Shown piece after piece: positions 19,424 through 30,909 of a stretch of 64,000 nt of DNA. The first letter of the stretch is position 1; every line of letters starts with the position of its first letter. The notes under the pieces are model-generated. The model worked only from the letters and a program-made list of their open reading frames with translations. It did not search any database and was not told the origin of the DNA. This stretch comes from Candidatus Saccharimonadota bacterium (lineage in GTDB: Bacteria > Patescibacteriota > Saccharimonadia > Saccharimonadales > Saccharimonadaceae), in NCBI GenBank assembly GCA_905372305.1, contig CAJPOP010000001.1:310001-374000 (forward strand), given 5' to 3'. The translations under genes and the position numbers were made by a program.

Positions 19424-20227
19424 GTGGATAAAACTTCAGAAAATGTCTACTCACTACTTCCGGAACGCAACTTTCATGGTAGAATGGAAGATCTCAAAGT
19501 TCCGTATATCGTTGTTGGTGGTATCGGATCGCAGGCGCTTATCAATGCTGATGAAGTTGATTGGGATAATCGTATCGTCTATCTGTCTAGCGACGCATAT
19601 ATGTCATGTCAGCGCGATAATGGTACAGTGCGAGATCTTGACGCCTTGGTAAAAAGTACCAGTAAGGCTACTGCTAAAGCATATCAACAGAAAATCTCTG
19701 GTATCGTTGGCGATAAACTAGTAATTTCAACCTTTAAGCTTAGTCCATACGAGGAAAATGTTCACGGTAGGTTTGACTTTTCTGGTGACCGCTATGTTGA
19801 TAGTGAAGGCCATCTATACTGGCGTCTGGGTGGTATCGAGACGGAAATTCCTGTAGAGAGTCTTGAGCAGTGGCTTGTCAAGAGAGGTGACGAGACGATA
19901 TGTGCTGTACCTAATCCAGTTGCTCAACTAGGAGCGTACGGGTGTCGTTCAATCACCGGCTGGCGTCCGAAAGATAGAGAAAAGGTCGGTAAATTAGTAA
20001 AAATTATTACGCCAAACCGCAAAATTTCAGATATTCCGGCAGAATATCGCGGTCAATATCGTGCATTTAGGGAACAATATAAAAAAGTTGCTGCAGCTAG
20101 AAAAAAACTGGGCTTCTTTGGAGTAAGGGCTGACTTTTTGTCGCTTGTTGAAAATCAACCACAGTTTGTAGAATTTGCTCAAGGTCCACTAGAAGGTGTA
20201 TTAAGTCGTGCTGTTCGTAGGGTTTGA
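19424..20227 (+). CDS. Putative nucleotidyltransferase-fold protein
   Basis: 267 residues, soluble. The segment VVGGIGSQAL (about 31-40) followed about 30 residues later by RDLDALV (70-76) looks like the GG...DxD core of the DNA polymerase beta-like minimal nucleotidyltransferase fold seen in antibiotic nucleotidyltransferases and AbiEii-type proteins. The rest is unfamiliar. Start GTG 19424 is preceded by AGAAAGGA. The Fur-type palindrome sits 20 bases upstream, so it may be under metal or redox control. Confidence 0.65.
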   Translation: MDKTSENVYSLLPERNFHGRMEDLKVPYIVVGGIGSQALINADEVDWDNRIVYLSSDAYMSCQRDNGTVRDLDALVKSTSKATAKAYQQKISGIVGDKLVISTFKLSPYEENVHGRFDFSGDRYVDSEGHLYWRLGGIETEIPVESLEQWLVKRGDETICAVPNPVAQLGAYGCRSITGWRPKDREKVGKLVKIITPNRKISDIPAEYRGQYRAFREQYKKVAAARKKLGFFGVRADFLSLVENQPQFVEFAQGPLEGVLSRAVRRV

Positions 20228-20254
20228 TTGTCTGGATAAGCTATAATAGTATCC

Positions 20255-21850
20255 GTGAATACGCACTTGCAACAAAAACTCAAAACCCTACCGCGCACTC
20301 CCGGTGTCTATTTTCATAAGTCGGCCAGCGGCGAGATTATTTATGTGGGCAAGGCGGCGGCGCTGAAAAACCGCGTGCGCCAGTATTTTCAGGATTCGCG
20401 CGGGCGGGACAATAAAACCATGGCGTTGGTGGCGGAAATTGCTGATACCGATTGGATTGAGACCGAGAGCGAAGTTGATGCGTTGTTTTTGGAGAGCGAG
20501 ATGGTCAAGCGCTACATGCCGCGCTACAACGTGCTGCTGCGCGATGATAAATCGCAGATGTATGTGCGAATCGACATGAAAAGCGAGTGGCCGACCGTCA
20601 GTTTTACGCGTAATCCAGCCGATGACGGGGCGGAGTATATTGGCCCGTTTTATAATGGCTTTGCCTTGAAAAAAGCGCTGCGATATCTGCGGCGGGTGTT
20701 TCCCTATTTGACCAGGCAGCGGCGACCGGGGCAGTCGAAGTTGGATGAAGATTTGGGTTTGAGTCCGCGGCTGAGTGATGGGTCAGCCGCCTACAAAGCC
20801 ACTTTGCGCAAGCTCATCAGCTATATCAAGGGTAATCGTAAAGCCATCGCCACCGAGCTGGAGCGCGACATGAAAACGGCGGCTGGGCTGCATGATTTTG
20901 AGCGGGCGGCCGACCTTCGCAATAAACTGCGCGCCATGCAGGAGCTACAGCGGCGGGTTTGTTTTGGCGACAAAGAATTTTTGGATATTTCTAAAGACAA
21001 GGCGTTGGCTGATTTGGCGAAATTGTTGGGCCTAAAAGATATCCCAGCACGCATCGAGGGTTATGACATTTCGCATATGAGCGGGCGACACGTGGTTGCC
21101 AGTATGGTGGTATTTACCAATGGCGCTAGCGACCGGGCGGAGTATCGCAAATTCAAAGTCAGTGAGAAAAATGATGACACGGGTAATATCCATCAGACGA
21201 TTTTTCGCCGGCTGAGCGAGCGTAATCTAAAAAGCTGGGGCCGTCCTGATCTGCTGCTCATTGATGGTGGCAAAGGCCAGCTGGCGGCGGCCGTCAGAGC
21301 TCGTGATGAGCGTGGCGTCACTGTGCCGATCGTCAGTATCGCCAAGCGCGAGGAAGAGTTATTAGTACATAAAATTAATTCGCAGATTGATACCACGTTC
21401 ATTGAGCAAATTCGGTCGCAGCCACGGACTGACATTATGATTCATGAAGATAGTGATGTCTATGTGGTGAATTTACACCCAAGCCAGCGTAATGCCGGTT
21501 CGCATTCAAAAAACTTACGAGCTAGCACGGGGCAAAATCGTGAAGAATATCCGACGGCGGACGAGAATACCCTTGCGACAACCGACATCGTCAAACTGTT
21601 CCAGCGTATCCGTGACGAGTCGCATCGCTTTGCGGTGAGCTACCACACGGCGCTGAAGCGTCAGCAGCAAATGAAAAACCAGCTGGAGGAAATTCCTGGC
21701 GTGGGACCAAAAACACGACGAAAATTGATAAGAAAATTTGGTAGCGTAACAGGCGTGTCCAGAGCTAGCATCCAAGAATTGTCTATGGCTATCGGCGAAC
21801 AAAAAGCTAAAACAGTTGCCGCTTTTTTGAGGGATGTTCTTAAAACATAA
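20255..21850 (+). CDS. uvrC: Excinuclease ABC subunit C
   Basis: 531 residues. An N-terminal GIY-YIG nuclease (PGVYFHKSASGEIIYVGKA, about 16-34), a UVR motif that binds UvrB (about 200-235), the RNase H-like second nuclease domain (LLIDGGKGQL, about 330) and a C-terminal helix-hairpin-helix (IPGVGPKTRRKL, about 478). It makes both incisions in nucleotide excision repair with UvrA (6651). Slightly short for the family. Start GTG 20255 lies seven bases after TATAAT (20242-20247): leaderless. Confidence 0.95.
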   Translation: MNTHLQQKLKTLPRTPGVYFHKSASGEIIYVGKAAALKNRVRQYFQDSRGRDNKTMALVAEIADTDWIETESEVDALFLESEMVKRYMPRYNVLLRDDKSQMYVRIDMKSEWPTVSFTRNPADDGAEYIGPFYNGFALKKALRYLRRVFPYLTRQRRPGQSKLDEDLGLSPRLSDGSAAYKATLRKLISYIKGNRKAIATELERDMKTAAGLHDFERAADLRNKLRAMQELQRRVCFGDKEFLDISKDKALADLAKLLGLKDIPARIEGYDISHMSGRHVVASMVVFTNGASDRAEYRKFKVSEKNDDTGNIHQTIFRRLSERNLKSWGRPDLLLIDGGKGQLAAAVRARDERGVTVPIVSIAKREEELLVHKINSQIDTTFIEQIRSQPRTDIMIHEDSDVYVVNLHPSQRNAGSHSKNLRASTGQNREEYPTADENTLATTDIVKLFQRIRDESHRFAVSYHTALKRQQQMKNQLEEIPGVGPKTRRKLIRKFGSVTGVSRASIQELSMAIGEQKAKTVAAFLRDVLKT

Positions 21851-21871
21851 GCGATGTGATATAGTGAAGAC

Positions 21872-22219
21872 ATGAAAAAGAATGGATTTACCATTGTTGA
21901 GTTAATGATAGTCATTGTAGTGATTGCTATTTTGGCGGGTATTGCTATATTTGGCTATGCATCTTGGCGGTCAAGTACTATTGAAACGGCGCTATCATCA
22001 GATTTAAGTTCAGCGGCCAGCGCTATGAAACAGGAATTAAATTTCAATAATACCTATCCAACAACTATACCAAAATCTTATAGGGGTAGTACTGGTATAT
22101 CTGTGAAATGGGCAAGTTCTTCGAAGTTCTGCATAGAAGCCGAGAAGAGTAATATTAAAATGCGCTGGCTCAGTACGGAAGGCAAGGCCGAAAGAGCCTC
22201 TTGTCCAACAACTCCATAG
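21872..22219 (+). CDS. Type IV pilin-like protein
   Basis: 115 residues beginning with a classic class III signal: MKKNG followed by FTIVELMIVIVVIAIL, with Glu at position 5 of the mature protein, so a prepilin peptidase would cut after Gly 5. The C-terminal globular part has two cysteines (about 89 and 111) that may form the pilin disulfide loop. It is likely a pilus or pseudopilus subunit for surface attachment or DNA uptake. TATAGT (21860-21865) ends six bases before ATG. Confidence 0.9.
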   Translation: MKKNGFTIVELMIVIVVIAILAGIAIFGYASWRSSTIETALSSDLSSAASAMKQELNFNNTYPTTIPKSYRGSTGISVKWASSSKFCIEAEKSNIKMRWLSTEGKAERASCPTTP

Positions 22220-22261
22220 AGTAGTGGAAGTTTTTTATTTTGTAGTATAATAGATGGTGAT

Positions 22262-22633
22262 ATGAAGAGGCAATCAGCAACTTTTTTACTGCGTTGGATT
22301 TTAAATTCAGTGGGTATTTGGGTGGCAATTCGACTGTTCGGTAGTGAGATCTCGGGATTGACATCAGTCTGGACTTTTGTGCTGGCAGGGTTGATTTTTT
22401 CGTTGGTAAATACTGTTTTAAAACCAGTTATTACTATTCTTGCCTTGCCAGCGATTTTGTTAACGCTAGGCTTATTTACTTTGGTTGTTAACGGTCTGAT
22501 GGTCTATATTTCGTTAGCGATTGCGCCGGGGCTTTCCATGACGTTTGCTAACTCAATTCTTGCTGGAATTATACTTAGTCTGGTAAACTATATAATAAGT
22601 AGCGCGCTGGTTTTACAGCGGGAAGAGGAGTAA
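22262..22633 (+). CDS. Four-TM YvlD/phage-holin-IV family membrane protein
   Basis: 123 residues with four membrane helices and the family pattern FSLVNTVLKPVITILALPAILLTLG (seen at about 48-72), as in YvlD and the mycobacterial 4-TMS 'phage holin' group. The name is historical; no phage context is seen here. TATAAT (22246-22251) ends ten bases before ATG. secG follows 10 bases downstream. Confidence 0.85.
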   Translation: MKRQSATFLLRWILNSVGIWVAIRLFGSEISGLTSVWTFVLAGLIFSLVNTVLKPVITILALPAILLTLGLFTLVVNGLMVYISLAIAPGLSMTFANSILAGIILSLVNYIISSALVLQREEE

Positions 22634-22643
22634 TTATATTATT

Positions 22644-22880
22644 ATGGCAATAGATACAATTTTACCTTATATTACGCTGGGTTCGGCGGCTTTGATGATC
22701 GCATCAATTTTATTGCAGCAGCGCGGGGCTAGTTTGGGCGCTGGTTTCGGCGCATCTGGAGAATTATTTACAACGCGGCGCGGTTTTGATAAGAACTTAT
22801 TTGATGTAACGATCATCTTTGCAGTTATTTTTGTGTTGTCCATTTTAGCAAGCATGATTTTGCCGGGACTACAAAAATAG
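22644..22880 (+). CDS. secG: Preprotein translocase subunit SecG
   Basis: 78 residues with two membrane helices separated by the conserved GLGxxFGxSGE-like loop (here GAGFGASGELFTTRRG). SecG assists SecYEG-driven protein export; secY is at 60500. It lies between the holin-like protein and the peptide-binding protein with short gaps, suggesting one transcript. Confidence 0.93.
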   Translation: MAIDTILPYITLGSAALMIASILLQQRGASLGAGFGASGELFTTRRGFDKNLFDVTIIFAVIFVLSILASMILPGLQK

Positions 22881-22890
22881 GAGAATAGTT

Positions 22891-24681
22891 TTGAGTTCGG
22901 GGGGGTCTTCTTGGAATCGGTTTACTCGGCTGAAGTTTTCCAGCAAAGTTGTTAATAAGCGCTTACAAAAACTAGAGCGTGGCAGTTTGCGGCATGCTCG
23001 TAAGTTTGTGACTTCGCGGTTAGATAGGCTATCTAGTGTGCGGCGCAACGTGTCTGGTTGGATTATTTTAGTAATGTTGATGATTGGCGTCAGTGCAGCG
23101 CAATGGGCTGCGTCCAAAGATGCTTACATGATCACGACGTATACTTCCGGCGGCTCGTATTCTGATGGCGTTCTCGGACCGTTAGAGACCTTAAATCCGA
23201 TATTTGCCAAGACTAGCGCTGAGCGCTCTGCTGCGAAGCTTCTGTTTGCTGGTTTGTATAAATACGACACGACTGGAAATATAAAAAGCGACTTAGCCGA
23301 AAGTATGACAGTCAATCAGAAGGAGACCGAATATATAGTTAAGTTAAGAAAAGATTTGAGATGGTCTGACGGTAAAAATATAACAGCTGCGGATGTAGTA
23401 TTTACTTTGAAGTTATTGGCGAGCCCAGAGACCAGAGCGGAAATTTCTGGTTGGCAGTCAATAAAGTTTGAGAAGATTGACGAACTTACTGTTAAATTTA
23501 TTTTGCCTTCGTCGTATGCTCCATTTGCGCACGCCTTAACTTTTCCAGTATTGCCTGAGCATATTCTGAGAGATGTAAAACCTTCGGAGTTACGTGAACA
23601 TCCGTTTGGTAAATCGCCAGTGACGAGCGGGCCATTTGCTTTTAGGATGCTGCAGAACGTTACATCGGATGGCAGTAAGAAAATTTTATATACTGTCGCG
23701 AACGATAATTATTATGGCGGTACACCAAAATTGGAAAGATTCCAGTTGTATGTTTATCCATCACAAAACGACATTGTAAAAAGCTTGCGAACGCGCGAAA
23801 TAACTGGAACGCCGGAGCTTGTGTATAATAATCAATCGGATGAGATAAAAAATACATATTCTTCAGAGCCGCATACTATAAATAATGGCGTATATGCGCT
23901 GTTTAATTCGACGAGCCAGTACTTGCAGTCAAAACCAGTACGTCAGGCGCTAGCTTTGAGTGTTAATGTGTCAGAGCTGCGAAAGCTGTTGTCGTCTGAA
24001 ACTGAAGAGATGAACGGTCCAGTGCTTAATAGTTTTCTGGATGAAAAGGTAAAACCTAAAGGCTATAGCGTTAAAAAAGCCAAGGGGATATTGGACGCTG
24101 CGGGATGGAAGGTTATAGGTGGCGTTAGACAAAAAGATAATCAGAAATTAACGTTAAACATCGTTGCGCCGAAAAATGAAAATTATGAAAAACTTGCAAA
24201 AAAGTTGGCGGAGATATGGCAGAAGGAGTTAAATATCGCTACAGATATAAAAATTGTTGACGTTAATGATGTTTCGCAAAGCATTCTTCAGAATGTGCTG
24301 CTGCCCCGTAATTTTGATGTGTTAATTTATGAGTTAGCTATGGGGGGTGATCCGGATGTATATGCTTATTGGCACTCGTCTCAGGCTACTAGCGGCGGAC
24401 TGAATTTTTCAAACTATAATAATGCAGTGGCAGACGATGCTCTGGCAAGCGGACGCTCAAAGCTATCCAAGAGACAGCGCATGGATAGGTATGGTAAATT
24501 TACTTTAATTTGGCAGCAAGACATCCCGGCAATTGCGTTATATCAGACGAAAATTGATTATATTCATTTGAATTCGGCTAAGGCTTTGGCGGAGGATGCC
24601 AGTTTAGTTAGCGCGGTAGATAGATATACGGATGTCACATATTGGTCGGTAAATAAAACTCAGGTTTACAAAACGCCGTAA
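22891..24681 (+). CDS. Membrane-anchored peptide-binding protein (SBP family 5)
   Basis: 596 residues. A basic, cytoplasmic N-terminus (1-45) and one membrane segment (about 48-68) anchor an extracytoplasmic SBP_bac_5 domain: LETLNPIF, LRKDLRWSDGKNITAADVVFTLKLL, and SKPVRQALALSVN are family blocks. It resembles OppA/DppA, but with a membrane anchor in place of a cleaved or lipoprotein signal, and no transporter permease genes are adjacent. TTG 22891 is preceded by AGGAGAA. It may capture peptides from the host or environment. Confidence 0.88.
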   Translation: MSSGGSSWNRFTRLKFSSKVVNKRLQKLERGSLRHARKFVTSRLDRLSSVRRNVSGWIILVMLMIGVSAAQWAASKDAYMITTYTSGGSYSDGVLGPLETLNPIFAKTSAERSAAKLLFAGLYKYDTTGNIKSDLAESMTVNQKETEYIVKLRKDLRWSDGKNITAADVVFTLKLLASPETRAEISGWQSIKFEKIDELTVKFILPSSYAPFAHALTFPVLPEHILRDVKPSELREHPFGKSPVTSGPFAFRMLQNVTSDGSKKILYTVANDNYYGGTPKLERFQLYVYPSQNDIVKSLRTREITGTPELVYNNQSDEIKNTYSSEPHTINNGVYALFNSTSQYLQSKPVRQALALSVNVSELRKLLSSETEEMNGPVLNSFLDEKVKPKGYSVKKAKGILDAAGWKVIGGVRQKDNQKLTLNIVAPKNENYEKLAKKLAEIWQKELNIATDIKIVDVNDVSQSILQNVLLPRNFDVLIYELAMGGDPDVYAYWHSSQATSGGLNFSNYNNAVADDALASGRSKLSKRQRMDRYGKFTLIWQQDIPAIALYQTKIDYIHLNSAKALAEDASLVSAVDRYTDVTYWSVNKTQVYKTP

Positions 24682-24700
24682 ATTAAAGTATAATGACTAG

Positions 24701-24764
24701 CAAGCACAGACGTATCGTTTTCTGAGATCAAAAAACAGTACTTTGTAAGTTTTGTGCTTATCGT
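24701..24764 (+). ncRNA. Candidate structured leader ahead of tRNA-Leu(GAG)
   Basis: Extended TATAAT at 24689-24694 precedes a perfect 7-bp stem AAGCACA (24702-24708) / TGTGCTT (24753-24759) enclosing 44 nt. The 11-mer CAAGCACAGAC and the closing TTTGTGCT recur in the small-RNA candidate at 41727. It may be only the 5' leader of the tRNA precursor. Confidence 0.35.
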
Positions 24765-24852
24765 GCGGGCGTGGCGGAATTGGTAGACGCGCTAGCTTGA
24801 GGGGCTAGTGAGCATTGCGCTCGTGGAAGTTCAAGTCTTCTCGCTCGCACCA
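24765..24852 (+). tRNA. tRNA-Leu (GAG)
   Basis: Class II tRNA: acceptor stem GCGGGCG/CGCTCGC, D-loop with GGTAGACGC, anticodon stem CTAGC/GCTAG with loop TTGAGGG giving anticodon GAG, a long variable arm, T-loop TTCAAGT, discriminator A and an encoded CCA at 24850-24852. Confidence 0.96.
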
Positions 24853-24986
24853 ACGAAATTATTGTGATTTTTACTATGCCGGATTTGCTAGAAATTGATA
24901 AACGTCAAGTTAGCCAGATTTCTGGAACGCGGCCAGTGTTATGAGATGTTCAAAGAACAACTATAGTTTGGTATAATGAATGAAGT

Positions 24987-25060
24987 GGCGCGTTGGCGGA
25001 GCGGTTACGCAGAGGTCTGCAAAACCTTTTAGACGAGTTCGACTCTCGTACGTGCCTCCA
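24987..25060 (+). tRNA. tRNA-Cys (GCA)
   Basis: Acceptor GGCGCGT/ACGTGCC, anticodon stem-loop with CTGCAAA giving GCA, T-loop GTTCGAC, discriminator U as expected for tRNA-Cys, and encoded CCA. An extended -10 TTGGTATAAT (box 24972-24977) sits ten bases upstream. Confidence 0.96.
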
Positions 25061-25072
25061 AGTGATATGATA

Positions 25073-25103
25073 ACGCCTGGATATCGGGCGTTTTTTATTT
25101 TTT
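25073..25103 (+). terminator. Intrinsic terminator after tRNA-Cys
   Basis: ACGCCTG pairs with CGGGCGT over a five-base loop and is followed by TTTTTTATTTTTT. It overlaps the end of the convergent hydrolase gene. Confidence 0.85.
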
Positions 25104-25682
25104 GAGCAGTTCTTTCAACTCTGGAAAAGTTGATTGGAAAAAGTGGTTGCGGTCTTTAAAAGTATGCGCCTTGGCGGCCGGTAAATCGCGCTGAAATTTG
25201 GCAAGCTCAGTAAAGGGTACTACCGGGTCGTCTTTGCTGTGAAATAAATGAATTTCTCTTGCTGATTTTTCTAAACCAACAGCACTCGTTACTCGAAAAC
25301 TGCCTAAATCTTCAACCGATTCGTCGTCATAGCACGGTGATACTAGCACTAGCCGTCGAACTGGCGGGCTAAGCGGTGATTCGTGTAAATATTTAGCCAA
25401 AAACATTGCACCCAGGCTGTAGCCGACCAGCTGAACGTCGCTGCCGAGTAGCGGCAATAGTTTTTCGAAATATATTTTCCATTCCTCGTACTGCGCATTC
25501 TGTTTGTTTGGGAAATTTGGCAGTAATACATCGTAGCCAGTTGTGGTTTGCGCCAGCCATTCGCGCCATTTTTGCACCCAAAGCAATCGTTCGTAATGGA
25601 GAGGGCTATTTTTTAGACTATCCAAGTAATTTTCATAACCGTTAAAACTTGACCCGCCGTGAACTATTACAATTTGCTTCAT
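25095..25682 (-). CDS. Alpha/beta hydrolase (RBBP9/YdeN-like)
   Basis: 195 residues from ATG 25682. The frame extends six codons further, but TATACT on the minus strand (25694-25689) lies within that extension and ends six bases before ATG 25682. The hydrolase nucleophile elbow GYSLGA (Ser about 92), IVHGGSS oxyanion segment, an Asp in HSKDDPVVP and His in KDRNHFF complete a catalytic triad. The substrate is unknown. The same TA-rich block can serve the tRNA-Leu(UAA) on the plus strand (TATAAT 25691-25696). Confidence 0.85.
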   Translation of the reverse strand: MKQIVIVHGGSSFNGYENYLDSLKNSPLHYERLLWVQKWREWLAQTTTGYDVLLPNFPNKQNAQYEEWKIYFEKLLPLLGSDVQLVGYSLGAMFLAKYLHESPLSPPVRRLVLVSPCYDDESVEDLGSFRVTSAVGLEKSAREIHLFHSKDDPVVPFTELAKFQRDLPAAKAHTFKDRNHFFQSTFPELKELLKK

Positions 25683-25742
25683 AAATATAGTATAATACAA
25701 GCAGCGCTGGTTAGTGAAATTCTGGCGTGTAAATAAAAATCA

Positions 25743-25828
25743 GCGCGAGTGGCGGAATTGGTAGACGCGAGGGACTTAAAATCCCTTGACCAAAAGTCGT
25801 GCGGGTTCGATTCCCGCCTTGCGCACCA
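25743..25828 (+). tRNA. tRNA-Leu (UAA)
   Basis: Class II tRNA: acceptor GCGCGAG/CTTGCGC, anticodon loop CTTAAAA giving UAA within the GGGA/TCCC stem, long variable arm, T-loop TTCGATT, discriminator A and encoded CCA at 25826-25828. Confidence 0.96.
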
Positions 25829-25876
25829 AAAATGTACGTAGTATAATGGATATGTAAACCATAAGGAGATTTGTCA

Positions 25877-26446
25877 ATGGGGCTAGCAATAACATTAATA
25901 GTAGTAATCGGTGTCATCATCTTGTTGGTGATAGGATTCTTTATCGGCACATATAATAGTTTAGTAACGCTGCGCAACCGTGTAGAGGAAGCATGGAGCG
26001 ATATCACTGTGCAGCTCAAACGCCGGACTGATTTGATTCCAAACTTAGTCAACTCGGTTAAGGGGTATGCTACGCATGAAAAAGAAGTATTTGAAAAGGT
26101 GACTGAGGCGCGTTCGGCTATTATGGACGCCAAGGGTGTGGCTGATACTGCTCAGGCGGAGAATATGCTGGAAGGTGCGCTAAAAAGCTTATTCGCTGTC
26201 GCTGAGGCATATCCAGAATTGAAGGCTAATGAGAACTTCTTACAATTACAGCAAGAGCTGGTTGATACAGAGGACAAGATTCAGGCGTCGCGCCGATTCT
26301 ATAATGGCGGTGTTCGCGATTTGAATACGAAGATTCAAACATTCCCGGCAAATATTGTCGCTGGCATGTTTAGTTTTCAGGCTAAGGAATTCTTTGAAGT
26401 TGCCGACCGAGCAAGCGTTGAAAATCCAGTTGAGGTAAAATTCTAA
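25877..26446 (+). CDS. lemA: LemA family protein
   Basis: 189 residues. One N-terminal membrane helix (about 3-25) is followed by a long helical domain carrying the LemA motifs [18 protein letters not shown] (seen at about 29-46), [16 protein letters not shown] and [17 protein letters not shown] [16 protein letters not shown]. The start was moved from TTG 25871 to ATG 25877 because AAGGAG lies eight bases before it. The role of LemA is unclear; the gene is often next to htpX, as here, suggesting work in membrane-protein quality control. Confidence 0.94.
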   Translation: MGLAITLIVVIGVIILLVIGFFIGTYNSLVTLRNRVEEAWSDITVQLKRRTDLIPNLVNSVKGYATHEKEVFEKVTEARSAIMDAKGVADTAQAENMLEGALKSLFAVAEAYPELKANENFLQLQQELVDTEDKIQASRRFYNGGVRDLNTKIQTFPANIVAGMFSFQAKEFFEVADRASVENPVEVKF

Positions 26447-26472
26447 AGTAGGATAATCTTTACATCAACTAA

Positions 26473-26503
26473 GCCGCTCGCCTGTTTTCGGCGGGCGGTT
26501 TTT
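26473..26503 (+). terminator. Intrinsic terminator of lemA fused to the htpX promoter
   Basis: CCGCTCGCC pairs with GGCGGGCGG, followed by five T and then GGTATAAT, the -10 of htpX. Terminator and downstream promoter share the T-tract. Confidence 0.88.
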
Positions 26504-26518
26504 GGTATAATAATTTAT

Positions 26519-27394
26519 ATGTATAGTGCAATTTCTCATAATAAGCGAAACACTGTATTAATTATGGCAGTGTTTGTGGCGATTATCGGCGTTATCGGCA
26601 TATTTGTCGGCGCGGCAACTGATAACTATTCTTTGGCGGCGATAGTCTTTGGCTGTTCAATTATATATGCTTGGCTGCAGTATTTTATCGCTGGTAAATT
26701 AGCTATGGTGATGACTGGCGCTCAGGAAATTGAAAAAAAGGATGCGCCAGAATTGTGGCGAGTGGTGGAAAATCTGGCGATTACTTCTGGCATGCCCATG
26801 CCGAAAGTATATATTATTGACGATCCAGCGCCAAACGCCTTTGCGACAGGACGCGATCCAAAGCACGCTATTGTCGGTGCGACTACTGGACTGCTAGAAA
26901 TTATGGATAAGCGCGAGCTGGAGGCGGTGATGGCGCATGAGATGAGTCATGTGCGTAATTACGATATTCGCGTTAGTATGATTGCTTTTGGTCTGGTGAG
27001 CGCAATCGGCTTGTTTGCAGATTTGGCATTAAGGATGATGTTTTATAGCGACGATCGCGATAGAGATGTCAATCCAGTTATCTATGCTCTTGGACTAGTG
27101 GTGGTTATTTTAGCGCCGATTTTGGCCACAATTACTCAGCTGGCAGTTAGCCGGCAGCGCGAGTATTTGGCGGATGCCTCGGGGGTATTATTAACGCGCG
27201 ATACTGAAGGCTTGGCAAGTGCGCTGGAGAAGTTGCGTCAATACGGCAAACCAATGCGAAAACAAAGTTCTTCAACTGCCAATTTGTTCATGAACAATCC
27301 GCTGAAGCCTGGTTTTTTCTCAAAGTTATTTAGCACCCACCCGCCACTAGAGGATCGGATTACTAGATTAAGGAATAACGCCGCAAAGATGTAA
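26519..27394 (+). CDS. htpX: Protease HtpX homolog (M48 zinc metalloprotease)
   Basis: 291 residues. Two N-terminal membrane helices (about 13-60), the zinc motif HEMSH in VMAHEMSHVRNYD (about 140-144), two more helices, and the third ligand Glu in REYLADASG (about 220). HtpX degrades misfolded membrane proteins from the cytoplasmic side. TATAAT (26506-26511) ends seven bases before ATG: leaderless. It lies behind lemA, a common pairing. Confidence 0.95.
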   Translation: MYSAISHNKRNTVLIMAVFVAIIGVIGIFVGAATDNYSLAAIVFGCSIIYAWLQYFIAGKLAMVMTGAQEIEKKDAPELWRVVENLAITSGMPMPKVYIIDDPAPNAFATGRDPKHAIVGATTGLLEIMDKRELEAVMAHEMSHVRNYDIRVSMIAFGLVSAIGLFADLALRMMFYSDDRDRDVNPVIYALGLVVVILAPILATITQLAVSRQREYLADASGVLLTRDTEGLASALEKLRQYGKPMRKQSSSTANLFMNNPLKPGFFSKLFSTHPPLEDRITRLRNNAAKM

Positions 27395-27396
27395 TT

Positions 27397-30487
<3,091 letters not shown>

Positions 30488-30500
30488 CGGAGGCATAACC

Positions 30501-30908
30501 ATGACACAGCAACCACATCGCGCCCTCGCCATCAAACCCGCCGACACGATTGTGTTTACCGCCATGTCCAAGAAATATTTTTACATGAGATTTTTCGTAA
30601 CGAAATTTGCGCTCGACCAGGGTATTGTGCCGATTAATCCATTTGCCAGTTTTGATTATTTTTTGCTCGACGCGGTGGAGCGCGATACCGTACGGCGCGC
30701 CAATAATACGCTGGTGGCGCGCGCTGATGAACTGTGGGTATTCGGCGATATTGCTGATGGCGTGCGAGCGGAAATAGTTCAAGCCTGGCAGCAACAGAAA
30801 ACCGTCCGATTTTTTGTGTTTCGTGATGATAAACATATTTACGAAGTCGCGATTAACGATGTGGTGTATGAAGATGGCGTCGAGTCCTTAATCTACATAG
30901 GAGAATAA
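30501..30908 (+). CDS. Hypothetical Rossmann-like protein
   Basis: 135 residues, soluble. The segment ARADELWVFGDIADGVRAEI (seen at about 73-92) resembles the second half of nucleoside 2-deoxyribosyltransferase-like or DUF4406-type folds, but the catalytic set is not clear. CGGAGG precedes ATG. It sits between ligA and a kinase-like gene, one base from the next start, in a cluster of nucleotide-handling genes, so a nucleotide-related role is possible. Confidence 0.6.
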   Translation: MTQQPHRALAIKPADTIVFTAMSKKYFYMRFFVTKFALDQGIVPINPFASFDYFLLDAVERDTVRRANNTLVARADELWVFGDIADGVRAEIVQAWQQQKTVRFFVFRDDKHIYEVAINDVVYEDGVESLIYIGE

Positions 30909-30909
30909 A

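Noticed and set aside
22262..22633. Prophage remnant, because of the phage-holin-IV-like protein
   Set aside because: YvlD-type proteins are ordinary chromosomal genes; no other phage genes, integrase or attachment sites are present.
24853..24986. Possible gene or RNA between tRNA-Leu and tRNA-Cys
   Set aside because: No ORF of meaningful length and no stable paired structure seen beyond the tRNA-Cys promoter.
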